In this document: positions 36,601 to 45,667 of the stretch, one piece after another | Position numbering within the stretch: the stretch's first letter is position 1 | Layout of the letters: every line of letters starts with the position of its first letter | Assembly: GCF_900113445.1 (NCBI RefSeq) | Contig: NZ_FOPJ01000004.1 | Span: 1 to 64,000, forward strand | Source of the DNA: Corynebacterium spheniscorum | Lineage (GTDB): Bacteria > Actinomycetota > Actinomycetes > Mycobacteriales > Mycobacteriaceae | Reading direction: 5' to 3' | Length of the DNA: 64,000 nt | Notes under the pieces: model-generated | What the model was told of the DNA's origin: nothing | Databases searched by the model: none | The model's input: the letters and a program-made list of their open reading frames with translations, nothing else | Made by a program: the position numbers and the translations under genes

Positions 36601-37439
36601 CCGGCACCCGCACCGACGCCGCTGAACGAGCCAGCGAAGACCTCGCCTTAAATAATGTGAGTTTCGCTTATGGCGAGGATCTACCGGAAGTAACCCACGA
36701 TATGCAGCTGCTGCTCCCAGCTGGCACCACCACGGCTTTGGTGGGCCCCACTGGGGCCGGGAAATCCACCGTGATTAAGCTCCTGGCACGTTTTTATGAC
36801 CCGGCACATGGAAGTGTCGAAGCCGGAAAAGTAAATATCCGTGAATTCCCCATTCCTAACTGGCGAGCACAATTAGCGATGGTCCCCCAAGAACCGCATC
36901 TATTCCAAGGAACAGTTGCCTCCAATATCGCTTATGGTCGTCCGGAGGCCAACAGAGAAGAAATCATCGCGGCTATTAGGCGCGTCGGCGCAGCCGAAGT
37001 TCTCGCCCAACTCCCCCACGGTGTGGCCACCCAAGTCAATGAACGCGGCCAAGGTTTATCTTCTGGGCAACGCCAACTCATTGCGCTCGCCCGCGCGGAG
37101 TTGGTTGAACCACGGATTCTGCTGCTTGATGAGGCCACTGCCACCTTAGATCCCGCTACCGAAGCACAGGTGCTCGGCGCCGCGGAAAAGATCACCGATA
37201 GCGCGGCACAGCCACGCACCAGTGTGATTGTGGCGCACCGTCTTGCTACCGCGGAGCGTGCGGATCATGTTGTGGTGATTGATCATGGCCGCATCATTGA
37301 AAGCGGCTCCCCGGCTACCCTGGCGGCTAATCCGGACTCCGCTTACACCAAGCTGCGCCGAGCGGCCGGCATGGCGCGAGCCCAATTAGATAATTTGCGG
37401 CCAAGCCCAAAACCTGGTGAAACAACCTCCGAGATCTAG
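33672..37439 (+). CDS. Full-length ABC multidrug exporter (two TMD-NBD halves fused)
   Basis: A 1255-residue exporter containing two complete halves in one chain, as in mycobacterial Rv0194. Half 1 has six helices, Walker A GPPGCGKT near residue 375, signature LSGGQRQRIALARALLARP and Walker B LLLDDATSAID. Half 2 starts near residue 660 after a Pro/Glu/Asp-rich linker, with Walker A GPTGAGKST near 1025, signature LSSGQRQLIALARAE and Walker B LLLDEATATLD. The first Walker B ends in DD where DE is usual, so site 1 may be degenerate while site 2 is canonical. Export of drugs or lipids is likely. Expression is probably controlled by the palindromic promoter and leader upstream. Confidence 0.88.
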   Translation: MQHLWAALRRHRGLTATTLLAGLISIVFDAVIPLLTRDAIDTATGVRTPTTGPDHSRWFQVPDTIHGIIVVLLIIAAVKYAGHFTRRFTSGWLAYHVQHDLRMAVLTNLQRLDPPARRSLGTGQVVSRTISDLGQIQRLLGMAPMGLTMVLHLVLVVAIMVIISPLLTAVTLALVPLIVWAAARSRKALYGATWLAQAAGADVATHVEETVTGVRIVKAFHQSDTEVERNAALGRTLYSLRMRAARLNARFQPVLEQLPQVSVVIVVLVGGMLVMRESLSVGTFFAFSVYLNRVTEFARILASMVVRFYMGRASIDRVADLLDAQPVHPFIEAEPKEAPRGTVEVKLEHIALAPTLVDTTLELPAGEVTALVGPPGCGKTLLVRLIAGLDQPDEGQILFNGRDLRDFPEEELRHLVSFVPDEPFLYSGSIAHNIAMATGASQEEIEYAAKIACASEFIDRLEDGYDTIVGERGLTLSGGQRQRIALARALLARPKVLLLDDATSAIDAATEAQIVANLRAELRGVTILAVAHRHSTLDLAQQVALMDEGRIITCAPLSELEKHPGYQQLMGFRELTAAAVPDDHTYDPNLPSHGDTQDQGEPPLDQDVSDEQLWPHPSWELEEAHYVGIGAAPPPPGVDTRIPEEVLQEKPREPILQDAFSMREMLGSVRGLIAAVAALLIIGVVMDLSFPTLIRWALDHGVAQGEVSVLWWLSLTGLIVIGIAWGAAAWRTVLAAKTGEGLLYQLRLRSYAHLQSLSMNYFETHLSGRIMTRMTTDVDNLAGFLQTGLAQTVVSAGTLIGILVMLGVTAPSLALIAAAFLPIIIIATIFFRRYAARLYTRAREEISQVNATFQEAYNGAETTQLHLMGEDTYEQLREESSAYVKSRITSQALVAAYFPGLGFLSDIARAVVLGVGASMISDEQITTGVMIAFLLYLAQLFGPIQQLGQIFDTWQQASVSLSRIRELLAEKPIVEDTGTRTDAAERASEDLALNNVSFAYGEDLPEVTHDMQLLLPAGTTTALVGPTGAGKSTVIKLLARFYDPAHGSVEAGKVNIREFPIPNWRAQLAMVPQEPHLFQGTVASNIAYGRPEANREEIIAAIRRVGAAEVLAQLPHGVATQVNERGQGLSSGQRQLIALARAELVEPRILLLDEATATLDPATEAQVLGAAEKITDSAAQPRTSVIVAHRLATAERADHVVVIDHGRIIESGSPATLAANPDSAYTKLRRAAGMARAQLDNLRPSPKPGETTSEI

Positions 37440-37661
37440 CTCATCCCAGCTCAACAGCGGTGCTTGACACAAATCCTGGAGAAAACTCTTAACGTTATAA
37501 AATATGTTCGGTTGAACAGTAGGCACCATATGGGGGGAGGTCATGGCAATAGCTATCACGGGCACCATGCGCCCGACTACCCTATGAGGGGTCAATTGCT
37601 GTGACGTACAGTTGATTTATAAACACCCACCTTAACGAATGAAATGAGGCGAGCACCTGCC
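37440..37661 (+). promoter_or_regulatory. Promoter region of odhA
   Basis: A 222-base gap with TTGACA at 37464 and TATAAAAT at 37496; these are 26 bases apart, too far to be one pair, so the -10 probably stands alone. The AACGTT palindrome overlaps it. The ribosome site GAGGCGAG lies 10-17 bases before the GTG start of odhA. Confidence 0.4.
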
Positions 37662-40600
37662 GTGAGCAGCGCGAGTACTTTCGGCCAGAATCAGTGGCTG
37701 GTAGACGAGATGTACCAGCAGTTCAAGAAGGACCCCGCATCCGTAGATAAGGAATGGCGGGAACTCTTTGAACGCGACGGCGCCCCTGCATCTGCAGCGG
37801 GCACAGCCTCGGCTGACCAGCCCTCGAAGCCTTCCCAGGCGTCTCAGGCCAGCCCAAGCAACCAGCCCAAGCAGCCAGCCCAAAATAAGCAGCCCGCCAA
37901 CCAAGGCGCCCCCGCACCAAGTGCGGAGAAGGCTGCTCAGCGGAAGAAGGAAGCAGAAGCCCGCAAGCAAGCTAATTCTCCGCTTTCCCGCCTTAAGGAC
38001 GCCCCGGAGCCCGGCAAGACCCCGCTGAAGGGCATGTTTAAGGCCATTGCCAAGAATATGGATGTCTCCTTAGAGATTCCTACGGCGACCTCCGTGCGCG
38101 ATATGCCGGTTCGACTCATGTTCGAGAACCGCGCGCTGATTAATGACCAGCTCAAGCGCACCCGCGGCGGCAAGATCTCCTTCACCCACATCATTGGTTA
38201 TGCCCTGGTGAAGGCCGTTATGGCGCACCCGGATATGAATAACTCCTATGACGTGGTCGACGGCAAGCCCAGCGTCATTACCCCGGAGCACATTAACCTC
38301 GGCCTGGCCATCGACCTGCCCCAAAAGGACGGCAGCCGTGCCCTGGTCGTGGCCGCCATTAAGAAGTGCGAAACCCTCAACTTCACCGAGTTCGTTGATG
38401 CCTACGAGGACATCGTCGCTCGTTCCCGCAAGAATAAGCTGACCATGGATGATTTCCAGGGCGTCACCATTTCGCTGACCAACCCCGGTGGCATCGGCAC
38501 CCGTCACTCCGTGCCGCGTCTGACCAAGGGCCAGGGCACCATCATCGGTGTTGGTTCCATGGATTACCCCGCTGAATTCGCCGGCGCTTCCGAGGACCGC
38601 CTCGCAGAGCTCGGCGTTGGCAAGCTGGTCACCATCACCTCCACCTATGATCACCGCGTAATCCAGGGTGCAGAATCCGGTGAATTCCTGCGCACCATGA
38701 GCCAGCTGCTCATTGATGATGCTTTCTGGGACGAGATCTTCACCGCCCTGAATGTTCCCTACACCCCCATGCGTTGGGCCCAGGATCTGCCGAACACCGG
38801 TGTTGATAAGAACACCCGCGTTATGCAGCTCATCGAGGCTTACCGCTCCCGCGGTCACCTGATTGCCGATACCAACCCGCTGCTCTGGCACCAGCCGGGC
38901 ATGCCGGAACCGGATCACCGCGACCTCGACATTGAAGCCCACGGCCTCACCCTCTGGGATCTGGACCGTACCTTCAACGTTGGTGGTTTCGGCGGCAAGG
39001 AAACCATGACCCTGCGTGAGGTGCTAGCCCGCCTGCGTGCCGCCTACACCCTCAAGGTCGGTTCCGAATACACCCACATCCTGGATCGCGATGAACGCGA
39101 ATGGCTGCAGGATCGCCTCGAAGCTGGCATGCCCAAGCCCACCAACGCTGAGCAGAAGTACATCCTGCAGAAGCTCAACGCTGCTGAGGCTTTCGAGAAC
39201 TTCCTCCAAACCAAGTACGTCGGCCAGAAGCGCTTCTCCTTGGAAGGCGCGGAGTCGCTCATCCCGCTGATGGATGCCGCTATCGATACTGCCGCCGGCC
39301 AAGGCCTGGATGAGGTCGTTATCGGTATGCCGCACCGCGGCCGCCTCAATGTGCTCTTCAATATTGTTGGCAAGCCGCTGGCCCAGATCTTCAATGAGTT
39401 CGAAGGCCAGATGGAACAAGGCCAAGCCGGTGGCTCCGGTGACGTCAAGTACCACCTCGGTGCCGAAGGCGAGCACATCCAAATGTTCGGCGATGGCGAA
39501 ATCAAGGTCTCGCTGACCGCCAACCCCTCCCACCTTGAGGCCGTCAACCCGGTCATGGAGGGTATCGCCCGCGCCAAGCAGGACATCCTTGATAAGGGCG
39601 AAGGCGGCTACACCGTTATGCCGCTGCTGCTCCACGGCGATGCTGCTTTCGCTGGCCTGGGTATCGTCCCAGAAACCATCAACCTCGCCCAGCTGCGTGG
39701 TTATACCGTTGGTGGCACCGTCCACGTGGTGGTCAATAACCAGATTGGCTTCACCACCACTCCGGATTCCGGTCGCTCCTCGCACTATTGCACCGACCTT
39801 GCCAAGGGCTTCGGCTGCCCGGTGTTCCACGTCAACGGCGACGACCCCGAAGCTGTCGTGTGGGTCGCGCAGCTGGCCACCGAATACCGCCGCGAATTCG
39901 GCAAGGATGTCTTCATTGACCTCGTCTGCTACCGCCGTCGCGGCCACAACGAGGCTGATGATCCTTCGATGACCCAGCCGAAGATGTACGAGCTCATCAA
40001 CGACCGCGAAACCGTTCGTGCTCGCTACACCGAAGACCTGCTGGGCCGCGGCGACCTCTCCAAGGAAGACGCCGAGAAGGCTGCCCGCGACTTCCACGAC
40101 CAAATGGAATCCGTCTTCAACGAGGTCAAGGAAGCCGGCAAGAAGACCCCGCAAGCCCAAGAAGGCATCACCGGCTCCCAGGAACTCACCCAAGGGTTGG
40201 ATACCTCCATCACCAAGGAAGAGCTGCTGGAAATCGGCCACGCCTACGCCACCATGCCGGATGGCTTCACGCTGCATAGCCGCGTCGCCCCGGTCGCCAA
40301 GAAGCGTGTCGAGTCCGTCAAGGAAGGCGGCATCGACTGGGGTTGGGGCGAATTGATCGCCATGAGCTCCCTGGCTAATGCCGGCAAGCTGGTCCGTCTC
40401 GCCGGTGAGGATTCCCGCCGCGGTACCTTCACCCAGCGCCATGCCGTGGTCTTCGACCCCGAAACCGGCTCCGAGTACAACGGACTGCACGAGCTCGCCC
40501 AATCCAAGGGCGATGGCAAGTTCCTGGTCTACAACTCCGCGCTCACCGAGTACGCCGGCATGGGCTTCGAATACGGTTACTCCGTCGGCAACCCGGATGC

Positions 40601-41390
40601 GGTTGTCGCCTGGGAAGCGCAGTTCGGTGACTTCGCCAATGGCGCCCAAACCATCATCGATGAGTATGTCTCTTCCGGTGAAGCCAAGTGGGGCCAGACC
40701 AGCAGCGTCATCTTGCTGCTGCCGCACGGTTACGAAGGCCAGGGCCCGGACCACTCCTCCGCCCGCATCGAGCGCTTCCTGCAGCTATGCGCCGAAGGTT
40801 CCATGACGGTCGCTCAGCCTTCCACCCCGGCCAACCACTTTCACCTGCTGCGCCGCCAGGCGCTGGGCACCATGCGCCGCCCGCTCGTGGTCTTCACCCC
40901 GAAGTCCATGCTGCGTAATAAGGCCGCGGTCTCCTCGGTGGAAGAGTTCACCGAGGTCACCAAGTTCCGTTCCGTCATCAATGACCCGAACCTGGTCGAT
41001 CACAATGGCAAGGTCGTCGGCGATGCTGACAAGGTCAAGATCATCATGCTGGTCTCCGGCAAGCTCTACTATGACCTGGAGAAGCGCCGCCAGAAGGATG
41101 GCCGCGATGATATCGCCATCGTCCGCATCGAGATGCTGCACCCGATCCCCTTCAACCGCCTGAAGGAAGCCTTCGACTGCTTCCCGAACGCCGAGGAGAT
41201 CCGCTTCGTCCAGGACGAGCCCGCCAACCAAGGTCCGTGGCCCTTCTACAACGAGCACCTGCGTGAACTGATCCCGAACATGCTTCCCATGAAGCGCGTC
41301 TCGCGTCGTGCGCAGTCCTCCACCGCCACGGGTATCGCTAAGGTACACCAGGTGGAGCAGGCCCAACTCCTTGATGAGGCCTTCGAGTAA
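37662..41390 (+). CDS. odhA: 2-oxoglutarate dehydrogenase E1 with fused succinyltransferase (E2) domain
   Basis: A 1242-residue enzyme of the TCA cycle oxidising 2-oxoglutarate to succinyl-CoA. The GTG at 37662 gives the known start [12 protein letters not shown]; the upstream frame continues but without support. Residues 1-45 are the E1 N-terminal helix, then a Pro/Ala/Ser/Gln-rich linker, then the E2 catalytic domain up to about residue 345 with the His motif [18 protein letters not shown]1 follows, with [18 protein letters not shown] and the ThDP-binding [18 protein letters not shown]. There is no lipoyl domain, as known for corynebacteria, where lipoyl is supplied by AceF. In that genus OdhA is inhibited by OdhI. 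A terminator follows. Confidence 0.96.
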   Translation: MSSASTFGQNQWLVDEMYQQFKKDPASVDKEWRELFERDGAPASAAGTASADQPSKPSQASQASPSNQPKQPAQNKQPANQGAPAPSAEKAAQRKKEAEARKQANSPLSRLKDAPEPGKTPLKGMFKAIAKNMDVSLEIPTATSVRDMPVRLMFENRALINDQLKRTRGGKISFTHIIGYALVKAVMAHPDMNNSYDVVDGKPSVITPEHINLGLAIDLPQKDGSRALVVAAIKKCETLNFTEFVDAYEDIVARSRKNKLTMDDFQGVTISLTNPGGIGTRHSVPRLTKGQGTIIGVGSMDYPAEFAGASEDRLAELGVGKLVTITSTYDHRVIQGAESGEFLRTMSQLLIDDAFWDEIFTALNVPYTPMRWAQDLPNTGVDKNTRVMQLIEAYRSRGHLIADTNPLLWHQPGMPEPDHRDLDIEAHGLTLWDLDRTFNVGGFGGKETMTLREVLARLRAAYTLKVGSEYTHILDRDEREWLQDRLEAGMPKPTNAEQKYILQKLNAAEAFENFLQTKYVGQKRFSLEGAESLIPLMDAAIDTAAGQGLDEVVIGMPHRGRLNVLFNIVGKPLAQIFNEFEGQMEQGQAGGSGDVKYHLGAEGEHIQMFGDGEIKVSLTANPSHLEAVNPVMEGIARAKQDILDKGEGGYTVMPLLLHGDAAFAGLGIVPETINLAQLRGYTVGGTVHVVVNNQIGFTTTPDSGRSSHYCTDLAKGFGCPVFHVNGDDPEAVVWVAQLATEYRREFGKDVFIDLVCYRRRGHNEADDPSMTQPKMYELINDRETVRARYTEDLLGRGDLSKEDAEKAARDFHDQMESVFNEVKEAGKKTPQAQEGITGSQELTQGLDTSITKEELLEIGHAYATMPDGFTLHSRVAPVAKKRVESVKEGGIDWGWGELIAMSSLANAGKLVRLAGEDSRRGTFTQRHAVVFDPETGSEYNGLHELAQSKGDGKFLVYNSALTEYAGMGFEYGYSVGNPDAVVAWEAQFGDFANGAQTIIDEYVSSGEAKWGQTSSVILLLPHGYEGQGPDHSSARIERFLQLCAEGSMTVAQPSTPANHFHLLRRQALGTMRRPLVVFTPKSMLRNKAAVSSVEEFTEVTKFRSVINDPNLVDHNGKVVGDADKVKIIMLVSGKLYYDLEKRRQKDGRDDIAIVRIEMLHPIPFNRLKEAFDCFPNAEEIRFVQDEPANQGPWPFYNEHLRELIPNMLPMKRVSRRAQSSTATGIAKVHQVEQAQLLDEAFE

Positions 41391-41402
41391 AGACTAAAGA
41401 TT

Positions 41403-41438
41403 AAGGGCTTTCCCACTTCCCAGGGAAAGCCCTTTTCT
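41403..41438 (+). terminator. Terminator after odhA
   Basis: AAGGGCTTTCCC at 41403-41414 pairs with GGGAAAGCCCTT at 41423-41434, followed by TTCTTTATG. Perfect 12-base stem with an 8-base loop. Confidence 0.92.
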
Positions 41439-41639
41439 TTATGTTTTAGCCTGTCCCGAGATCCGCAGCCAGGGCATAAAAATACGTGCAGCCAAAGCAA
41501 CTAAAAAACGGGTTAAGTAGCAAAAAGTGTGCTTTTTTCGGCGTTGTGGCTGGTCAGGGTATGTAAATCCGGGTTTTATTAGGTTCCGGGGCTTATATCC
41601 GCAACTTTAACGTTCAATCGACCGGAATGACACCCACAT

Positions 41640-42289
41640 GTGCCAAGCGCGGTTTGGTGTGCTTTCCCAGTGATCAAAACCCAACGCAATGCCCCCTATG
41701 CGCTGGGCAATAAAGAAAAATGGCACACCACTAAAGGCACCACCCGCTGGCGATGCAAAGACCCCAACTGTGGTGCCTCCACCACACGCAACCGCACCGA
41801 CTCCACTAACGCCCATTATTTTCAGGCGTTCCACTCCTATGTCACCTGCCCTGCCACACTGCCCCAACCAGCCACACAACACCACACAAGCCGCTGGACA
41901 CTAGACCGCAGATTCGCCCCATTTTGGCTTATCGATATACCCAACCCGGGAGATCCCCACCGCGTCTACGACCAAATCTTCATCGACGGCACCTACACCG
42001 CAACAGGTTGCTTACTTATCGCAGCCTCCCGAGACCATGTCATCGCCTGGCACTGGGCAAAACGAGAAAACGCTCATGCCTACACCCAATTGCTCAAGAA
42101 AATCGCAGAACCCTTATGCGTTGTTCTTGATGGTGGGCAAGGTGCATCAGTCGCGATCAAAGCCTGCTGGCCTAATGCTTTAATCCAGCGGTGTCTCGTA
42201 CATGCTCAACGGGTGATTCGGCCCTACACCACCAGTAGGCCTCGTGCTACCGCTGGCAAAGCAATCTACGCGCTGGCGCTAAAACTCAC
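41640..42289 (+). pseudogene. IS1249-like (IS256 group) transposase relic
   Basis: Part of a transposase of the IS1249 type, with FIDGTYTATGCLLIAASRDH, VVLDGGQGASVAIKACWP and RCLVHAQRVIRPYTTSRP, and the zinc-ribbon start. The N-terminus is split over three frames: CPLCAGQ, then KKNGT, then TTKGTTRWRCKDPNCGAS, meaning at least two small indels. The frame is lost after LALKLT because another element's end was joined at about 42289. The usual length of this family is near 400 codons; about 215 remain. So it is dead. Its relatives are common in corynebacteria. Confidence 0.75.
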
Positions 42290-42400
42290 CCGGTCCTTGG
42301 TCTCCTGGTCAAACTTCTTTGGCATAGCCCAAATTTTCCCATCTACTCAGACGGACCAAAACCCAGAGCACTTCAATATGGTCGCGTTGGTAGACATAGT
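42290..42400 (-). mobile_element. IS3-family left end and orfA start, relic
   Basis: On the minus strand the ATG at 42323-42325 opens MPKKFDQETKDR, the usual beginning of IS3-family OrfA proteins, but only about 12 codons remain before the IS1249-like relic begins. The bases upstream of it (to about 42380-42400) would be that element's end. The exact outer border cannot be set. Confidence 0.5.
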
Positions 42401-42553
42401 GAAGATCACATACCAAAACGAGTCTGGGAGTGGACTGTTCAACGGTAGGCAGCGCAAAAGAAACGTAAGTGATAGGAGTTATTTTCCGAAGATCACCTTT
42501 GGTTTTCCGTCTTATTGCGCAATATGCTGTGGTGCTTGTACCTGTCCTACTCA

Positions 42554-42829
42554 CTACTGCTTTCCACTTGCAGCCCCGTATCCGATAGTGCAAGTGATTA
42601 ATCCAATGAAGCCGCATCCGATCGCTATTTCTTGCGGTAGTGACATTATCAACAAAACGCAGCTAGCTACGTAAGCAAGAGTTGCAATGAAGAACCACCA
42701 AACTGCGGCTGTAGATCTATACCTAACCAAAGGGTGATGTGTTTTGGAACTATAAGCAGCTGGTATAGCAGTAGCGCAAAGGATAGCCGCGCAAATCATC
42801 ACGGAGAGCGGAAACCAAATACTACCCAA
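42554..42829 (-). CDS. Small three-helix membrane protein, unknown
   Basis: A 91-residue hydrophobic protein with three predicted helices (near residues 3-24, 42-62 and 68-86). It starts with TTG at 42829 after GAGGAAT. It lies between the IS relic and the SdpI-like gene on the same strand and could be part of the same group. The function is unknown to me; possible roles include an immunity-like or transporter accessory protein. The neighbouring insertion could have cut its transcript. Confidence 0.6.
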   Translation of the reverse strand: MGSIWFPLSVMICAAILCATAIPAAYSSKTHHPLVRYRSTAAVWWFFIATLAYVASCVLLIMSLPQEIAIGCGFIGLITCTIGYGAASGKQ

Positions 42830-42963
42830 AATTCCTCAACTTAATAACAGCAGAAAGGACGGCACCTGCGAACTTTGCAGCGTTTTTCGTCAGCCTTGGT
42901 AACGCAGTCTTCCCAGGTTCGCTTGTCCATCGGATGATAGTTGCGGGAGCACGAATTTCTTTT

Positions 42964-43326
42964 TTAGGCGCGAGTATCCATCTCTTTCACGGCTTTCTTC
43001 GCCTGCTGTCCCGCCAGGATCACCCCACCGCTGACAACCACCACGTACGCCCCGGTGAAGTAGTACATCCACTCAGGCTTAGTAAAGGCCGACCACACCA
43101 TGCCCGCGGCCAAGAGCAAACCAATCACACCGGCGGCCATCAGGGTAGGTGCGCAGGCCTTATGAGCCACCGTCCAGGTCTCCTCACTACGCATGGTCTC
43201 TACTGTGCGGATCCCCAGGAAGTTATTCATCTTCAGAGTTCCCGATTTCGCCTGCATTGCGCTGACAATCAGCAGCAGCGAAGAGGGGATCAACACAACG
43301 AGGAGGACAATAACAATCAGTTCCAT
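42964..43326 (-). CDS. SdpI-like membrane protein
   Basis: A 120-residue protein with three helices. The motif MNNFLGIRTVETMRSEETWTVAHKACAP near residues 31-58 (here cited for its Arg-Thr and Trp residues: GIRT, SEETW, AHK) is characteristic of the SdpI/YhfL family, whose best known member gives immunity to a Bacillus toxin. I start at the ATG 43326 with GGAAGG upstream; the frame is open further but holds a Cys-rich stretch without support. Role in corynebacteria is unknown. Close relatives are widespread in actinobacteria, so it need not relate to a toxin. Confidence 0.75.
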   Translation of the reverse strand: MELIVIVLLVVLIPSSLLLIVSAMQAKSGTLKMNNFLGIRTVETMRSEETWTVAHKACAPTLMAAGVIGLLLAAGMVWSAFTKPEWMYYFTGAYVVVVSGGVILAGQQAKKAVKEMDTRA

Positions 43327-43435
43327 TGCGGCCTTCCCACAACTGCAGCATGTATCACTTAGCGAAAACAAAGTTACCCAGTTGGGGGGGTAAACAATTT
43401 CCCGGGGGTACCTGCGGGGGATCCAAGCGCCCCGA

Positions 43436-44089
43436 TTAAATCAGCTTGGCGTCCAACCACTCGCGCACGGCATCCTCCAAAGAGGAACTCTCTGCTTTCT
43501 CCGCCAGGTCTTTCAAGGTCTGTTCATCCAGATAGCGACCTAGCTTATTAATGGCATATCGGGTCTCACGATCCAGGGCGGCAGCATCATAGATCGGAAT
43601 GATGTTCTGGGGCAGATCCTTAAATTCACTCTCGCTGCACCCCTGTGCCGGGGATGGGTCAGGCACCTGCAAGAACCCCGCAAGCGAGTGCACCGCATAC
43701 TCATAGGTGGCCCGCTGATTATCCTCGGAATTCGGCTGCGCATCAGCTTCCGCGAATTTCTTCTCCAATCCTTCTGCCAGCTCCGGCTGCGCGCGCCCCA
43801 CCACATCCCCTGTACACGCAATCACCATGCCCACACGGCGCTCATTAATGGCCTCCCAGCCCTCCCCCGCCGCAATATCTACAACCTCATTGCGTTTCCC
43901 ATGCCGGTTCAATGCCTGGGAATACAGCTCCGCCAAGATTTTTTGCTCCGGCTCATCAGCATCCTGGGCAATGGTGATGCTCGCCAAGCGCTCTTCCTGC
44001 GAAGCCGAATGCGGCTCCGCAGCAGCAGAGCAGCCAGCCACGCACAGCAGCATGGGCAGCAAGAAAAGTTTTAAGCCGGGTTTCATCAC
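43436..44089 (-). CDS. Lipoprotein, unknown function
   Basis: A 217-residue secreted lipoprotein. The signal MMKPGLKLFLLPMLLCVAGC ends in a lipobox with Cys at residue 20, followed by a Glu/Ser/Ala-rich linker. The mature part, with IAQDADEPEQKILAELYSQAL and VVDIAAGEGWEAI, resembles the beginnings of glycine-betaine-type substrate-binding proteins (OpuAC fold) but is shorter than a full binding protein and no transporter genes adjoin it. The start could be the GTG at 44089 or ATG at 44086. It lies 11 bases after the next upstream gene, likely one operon. Confidence 0.7.
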   Translation of the reverse strand: MMKPGLKLFLLPMLLCVAGCSAAAEPHSASQEERLASITIAQDADEPEQKILAELYSQALNRHGKRNEVVDIAAGEGWEAINERRVGMVIACTGDVVGRAQPELAEGLEKKFAEADAQPNSEDNQRATYEYAVHSLAGFLQVPDPSPAQGCSESEFKDLPQNIIPIYDAAALDRETRYAINKLGRYLDEQTLKDLAEKAESSSLEDAVREWLDAKLI

Positions 44090-44100
44090 AGCTGTCGAGT

Positions 44101-44622
44101 TTATCGCTTATCCTGCGCGCGCTGGTTCTCCCCAATACGTAGCTCCCCACTATTCACCGCACGAGCAATGGCATCGCGAGCTTCCACCGCATGATCTGGT
44201 TTGCACAGCACGTCATAGCGTCCGGCCACAATCTGGGTTTGGGAGGTGAAATCCCGGCGTCCCGCCGAAGCAGCATAAGGCACTGCCGCCATAATGATGC
44301 CGAAGATAACGCCCAATAAAATACCGGCGATAAGCGGCGCTAGCCAGGCTTCTTGGAATAACCCCATCAGTAGACCAATGAAGGTGCCCAACCAGGCGCC
44401 ACTAGCCGCACCACCCATCAGTACCCGCCCCCAGGTGAGCCTCCCGGTGACTCTTTCTACTTCCATCAGGTCCACGCCCACGATGGTTAGTTCGTTGACG
44501 GGGAAGCCATTATCGGAGAGCATATCCACCGCGCCTTGGGCTTCGGCGTAGCTATTGAAACTGCCAACCGGCCAGCCTTCTGGGCGGCTGCGCAATCCAC
44601 GGGCTGAGGCGTTCGGTGCCAC
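44101..44622 (-). CDS. General stress protein 17M-like domain protein
   Basis: A 173-residue protein. The N-terminal part WPVGSFNSYAEAQGAVDMLSD is the repeat fold of the general stress protein 17M family, followed by two Gly-rich membrane helices (GGAASGAWLGTFIGLLMG and AGILLGVIFGIIMAA) and a C-terminal DVLCKPDHAVEARDAIA segment. Start is GTG at 44622 with AAGGAGA upstream. Its role is unknown, but such proteins are often stress-induced and membrane-anchored. It is followed at 11 bases by the lipoprotein gene. Confidence 0.78.
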   Translation of the reverse strand: MAPNASARGLRSRPEGWPVGSFNSYAEAQGAVDMLSDNGFPVNELTIVGVDLMEVERVTGRLTWGRVLMGGAASGAWLGTFIGLLMGLFQEAWLAPLIAGILLGVIFGIIMAAVPYAASAGRRDFTSQTQIVAGRYDVLCKPDHAVEARDAIARAVNSGELRIGENQRAQDKR

Positions 44623-44702
44623 TGGGTATGTCTCCTTGCCAGCTCATTCTTCTTCTACTAGGGATAACGCCTAATGATGGTCGATTGTTCCATACCCAAT
44701 AG

Positions 44703-45548
44703 TTAAGCAACCATGGTGGCAAACACAGCCGCCGAAGCAATGGAATTCACCGTCATATGCAGCGCCACAGAAGCCACCAAGCTGCCATGGAAATTGCGCA
44801 AAAGCGCGGCCGCCACGCCGAGAACAAACAGATAGGGAATCAGCACCGGTGTCATGTGCGCGAGCGCGAATACCAGCGAGGTAATAATCACCGCTGCTGT
44901 GAAGCCCCACTTATTGCGCGCAACATTGAAGAAAATTCCGCGGAAGAAGAGTTCCTCCCATAGTGGGGTAAAAATCGCAACACCGATAAACCAGAATGGG
45001 AAATAGCCGAACCCCACACTGGCAACGCCATCAGCGAGCTGCGCTTGAGCGACTGGTTCCGGGGCTTGGAAAACGCCAAAAATGATGAGCTGCATCCCCA
45101 CGGCGATGATGACAACCAAGGGGAGCTGCCAGAGTAAATGCCAGCGCCGCGGCCCCAAGGGCACGGCCCCGATCTGTTCCCTGCTGACCTTATGGAATTT
45201 CAGCAACCACCATAAGCACGTAAGGGTCACCGCAGAATGCAGTCCCAGCGTCAGGACCAAAATTTTAAAGAACCCAACATCGTCGGAAACCCCGAGGAGA
45301 AGACTCAGCAAAATCGACAGGCCAAAAAGCACCACCACTGAGGTCGCCACCACAATGAGCGCTGCGTGAAAAAGAATCTTGCCGCCCAGTGGCTTCTCAA
45401 AGCGTGGGCACTGCATATGCGCTTGAGCTACAGGCTGTAACCACTGCGGCTCTGCATAAGGATTCGGCATCATTTCGGATGTACCCGTCCGTTGGGATGG
45501 GGACTGCGGATAGCCCTCTCCCACCGGTTGCCAATAGTTGTCGCTCAT
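44703..45548 (-). CDS. CPBP-family intramembrane metalloprotease
   Basis: A 281-residue protein with about eight helices belonging to the CAAX protease/bacteriocin-processing (Abi) family. The Glu-Glu motif TPLWEELFFRGIFFNVAR and the second motif LVFALAHMTPV are present with their catalytic Glu and His residues. In bacteria such proteins process membrane substrates, sometimes bacteriocins or anti-sigma factors. It is divergent from the MgtE-N/CBS gene. There is no clear link to the bacteriocin-like genes 7 kb away, though that is worth noting. Confidence 0.85.
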   Translation of the reverse strand: MSDNYWQPVGEGYPQSPSQRTGTSEMMPNPYAEPQWLQPVAQAHMQCPRFEKPLGGKILFHAALIVVATSVVVLFGLSILLSLLLGVSDDVGFFKILVLTLGLHSAVTLTCLWWLLKFHKVSREQIGAVPLGPRRWHLLWQLPLVVIIAVGMQLIIFGVFQAPEPVAQAQLADGVASVGFGYFPFWFIGVAIFTPLWEELFFRGIFFNVARNKWGFTAAVIITSLVFALAHMTPVLIPYLFVLGVAAALLRNFHGSLVASVALHMTVNSIASAAVFATMVA

Positions 45549-45667
45549 TTGCAGACAGTCCCCTTCTAGTACTGCGCATCGGTATCTCAGATGTGTTCAC
45601 CGAGTCTGCGATGAACAATACCTGCGGAATAAAGAAAAAGGGGTGCCTCTGCGTAGACTCAACACCT

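Noticed and set aside
39024..40754. 576-codon open frame on the minus strand opposite odhA
   Set aside because: It mirrors the strongly biased codons of odhA, has no ribosome site and no protein-like motif.
42309..42617. 102-codon minus ORF next to the IS relic
   Set aside because: It spans an IS3 end and part of the small membrane gene in another frame, so it is a chance frame.
44703..45548. Link between the CPBP protease and the bacteriocin-like genes
   Set aside because: They are about 7 kb apart and separated by core operons, so proximity alone does not support a processing role.
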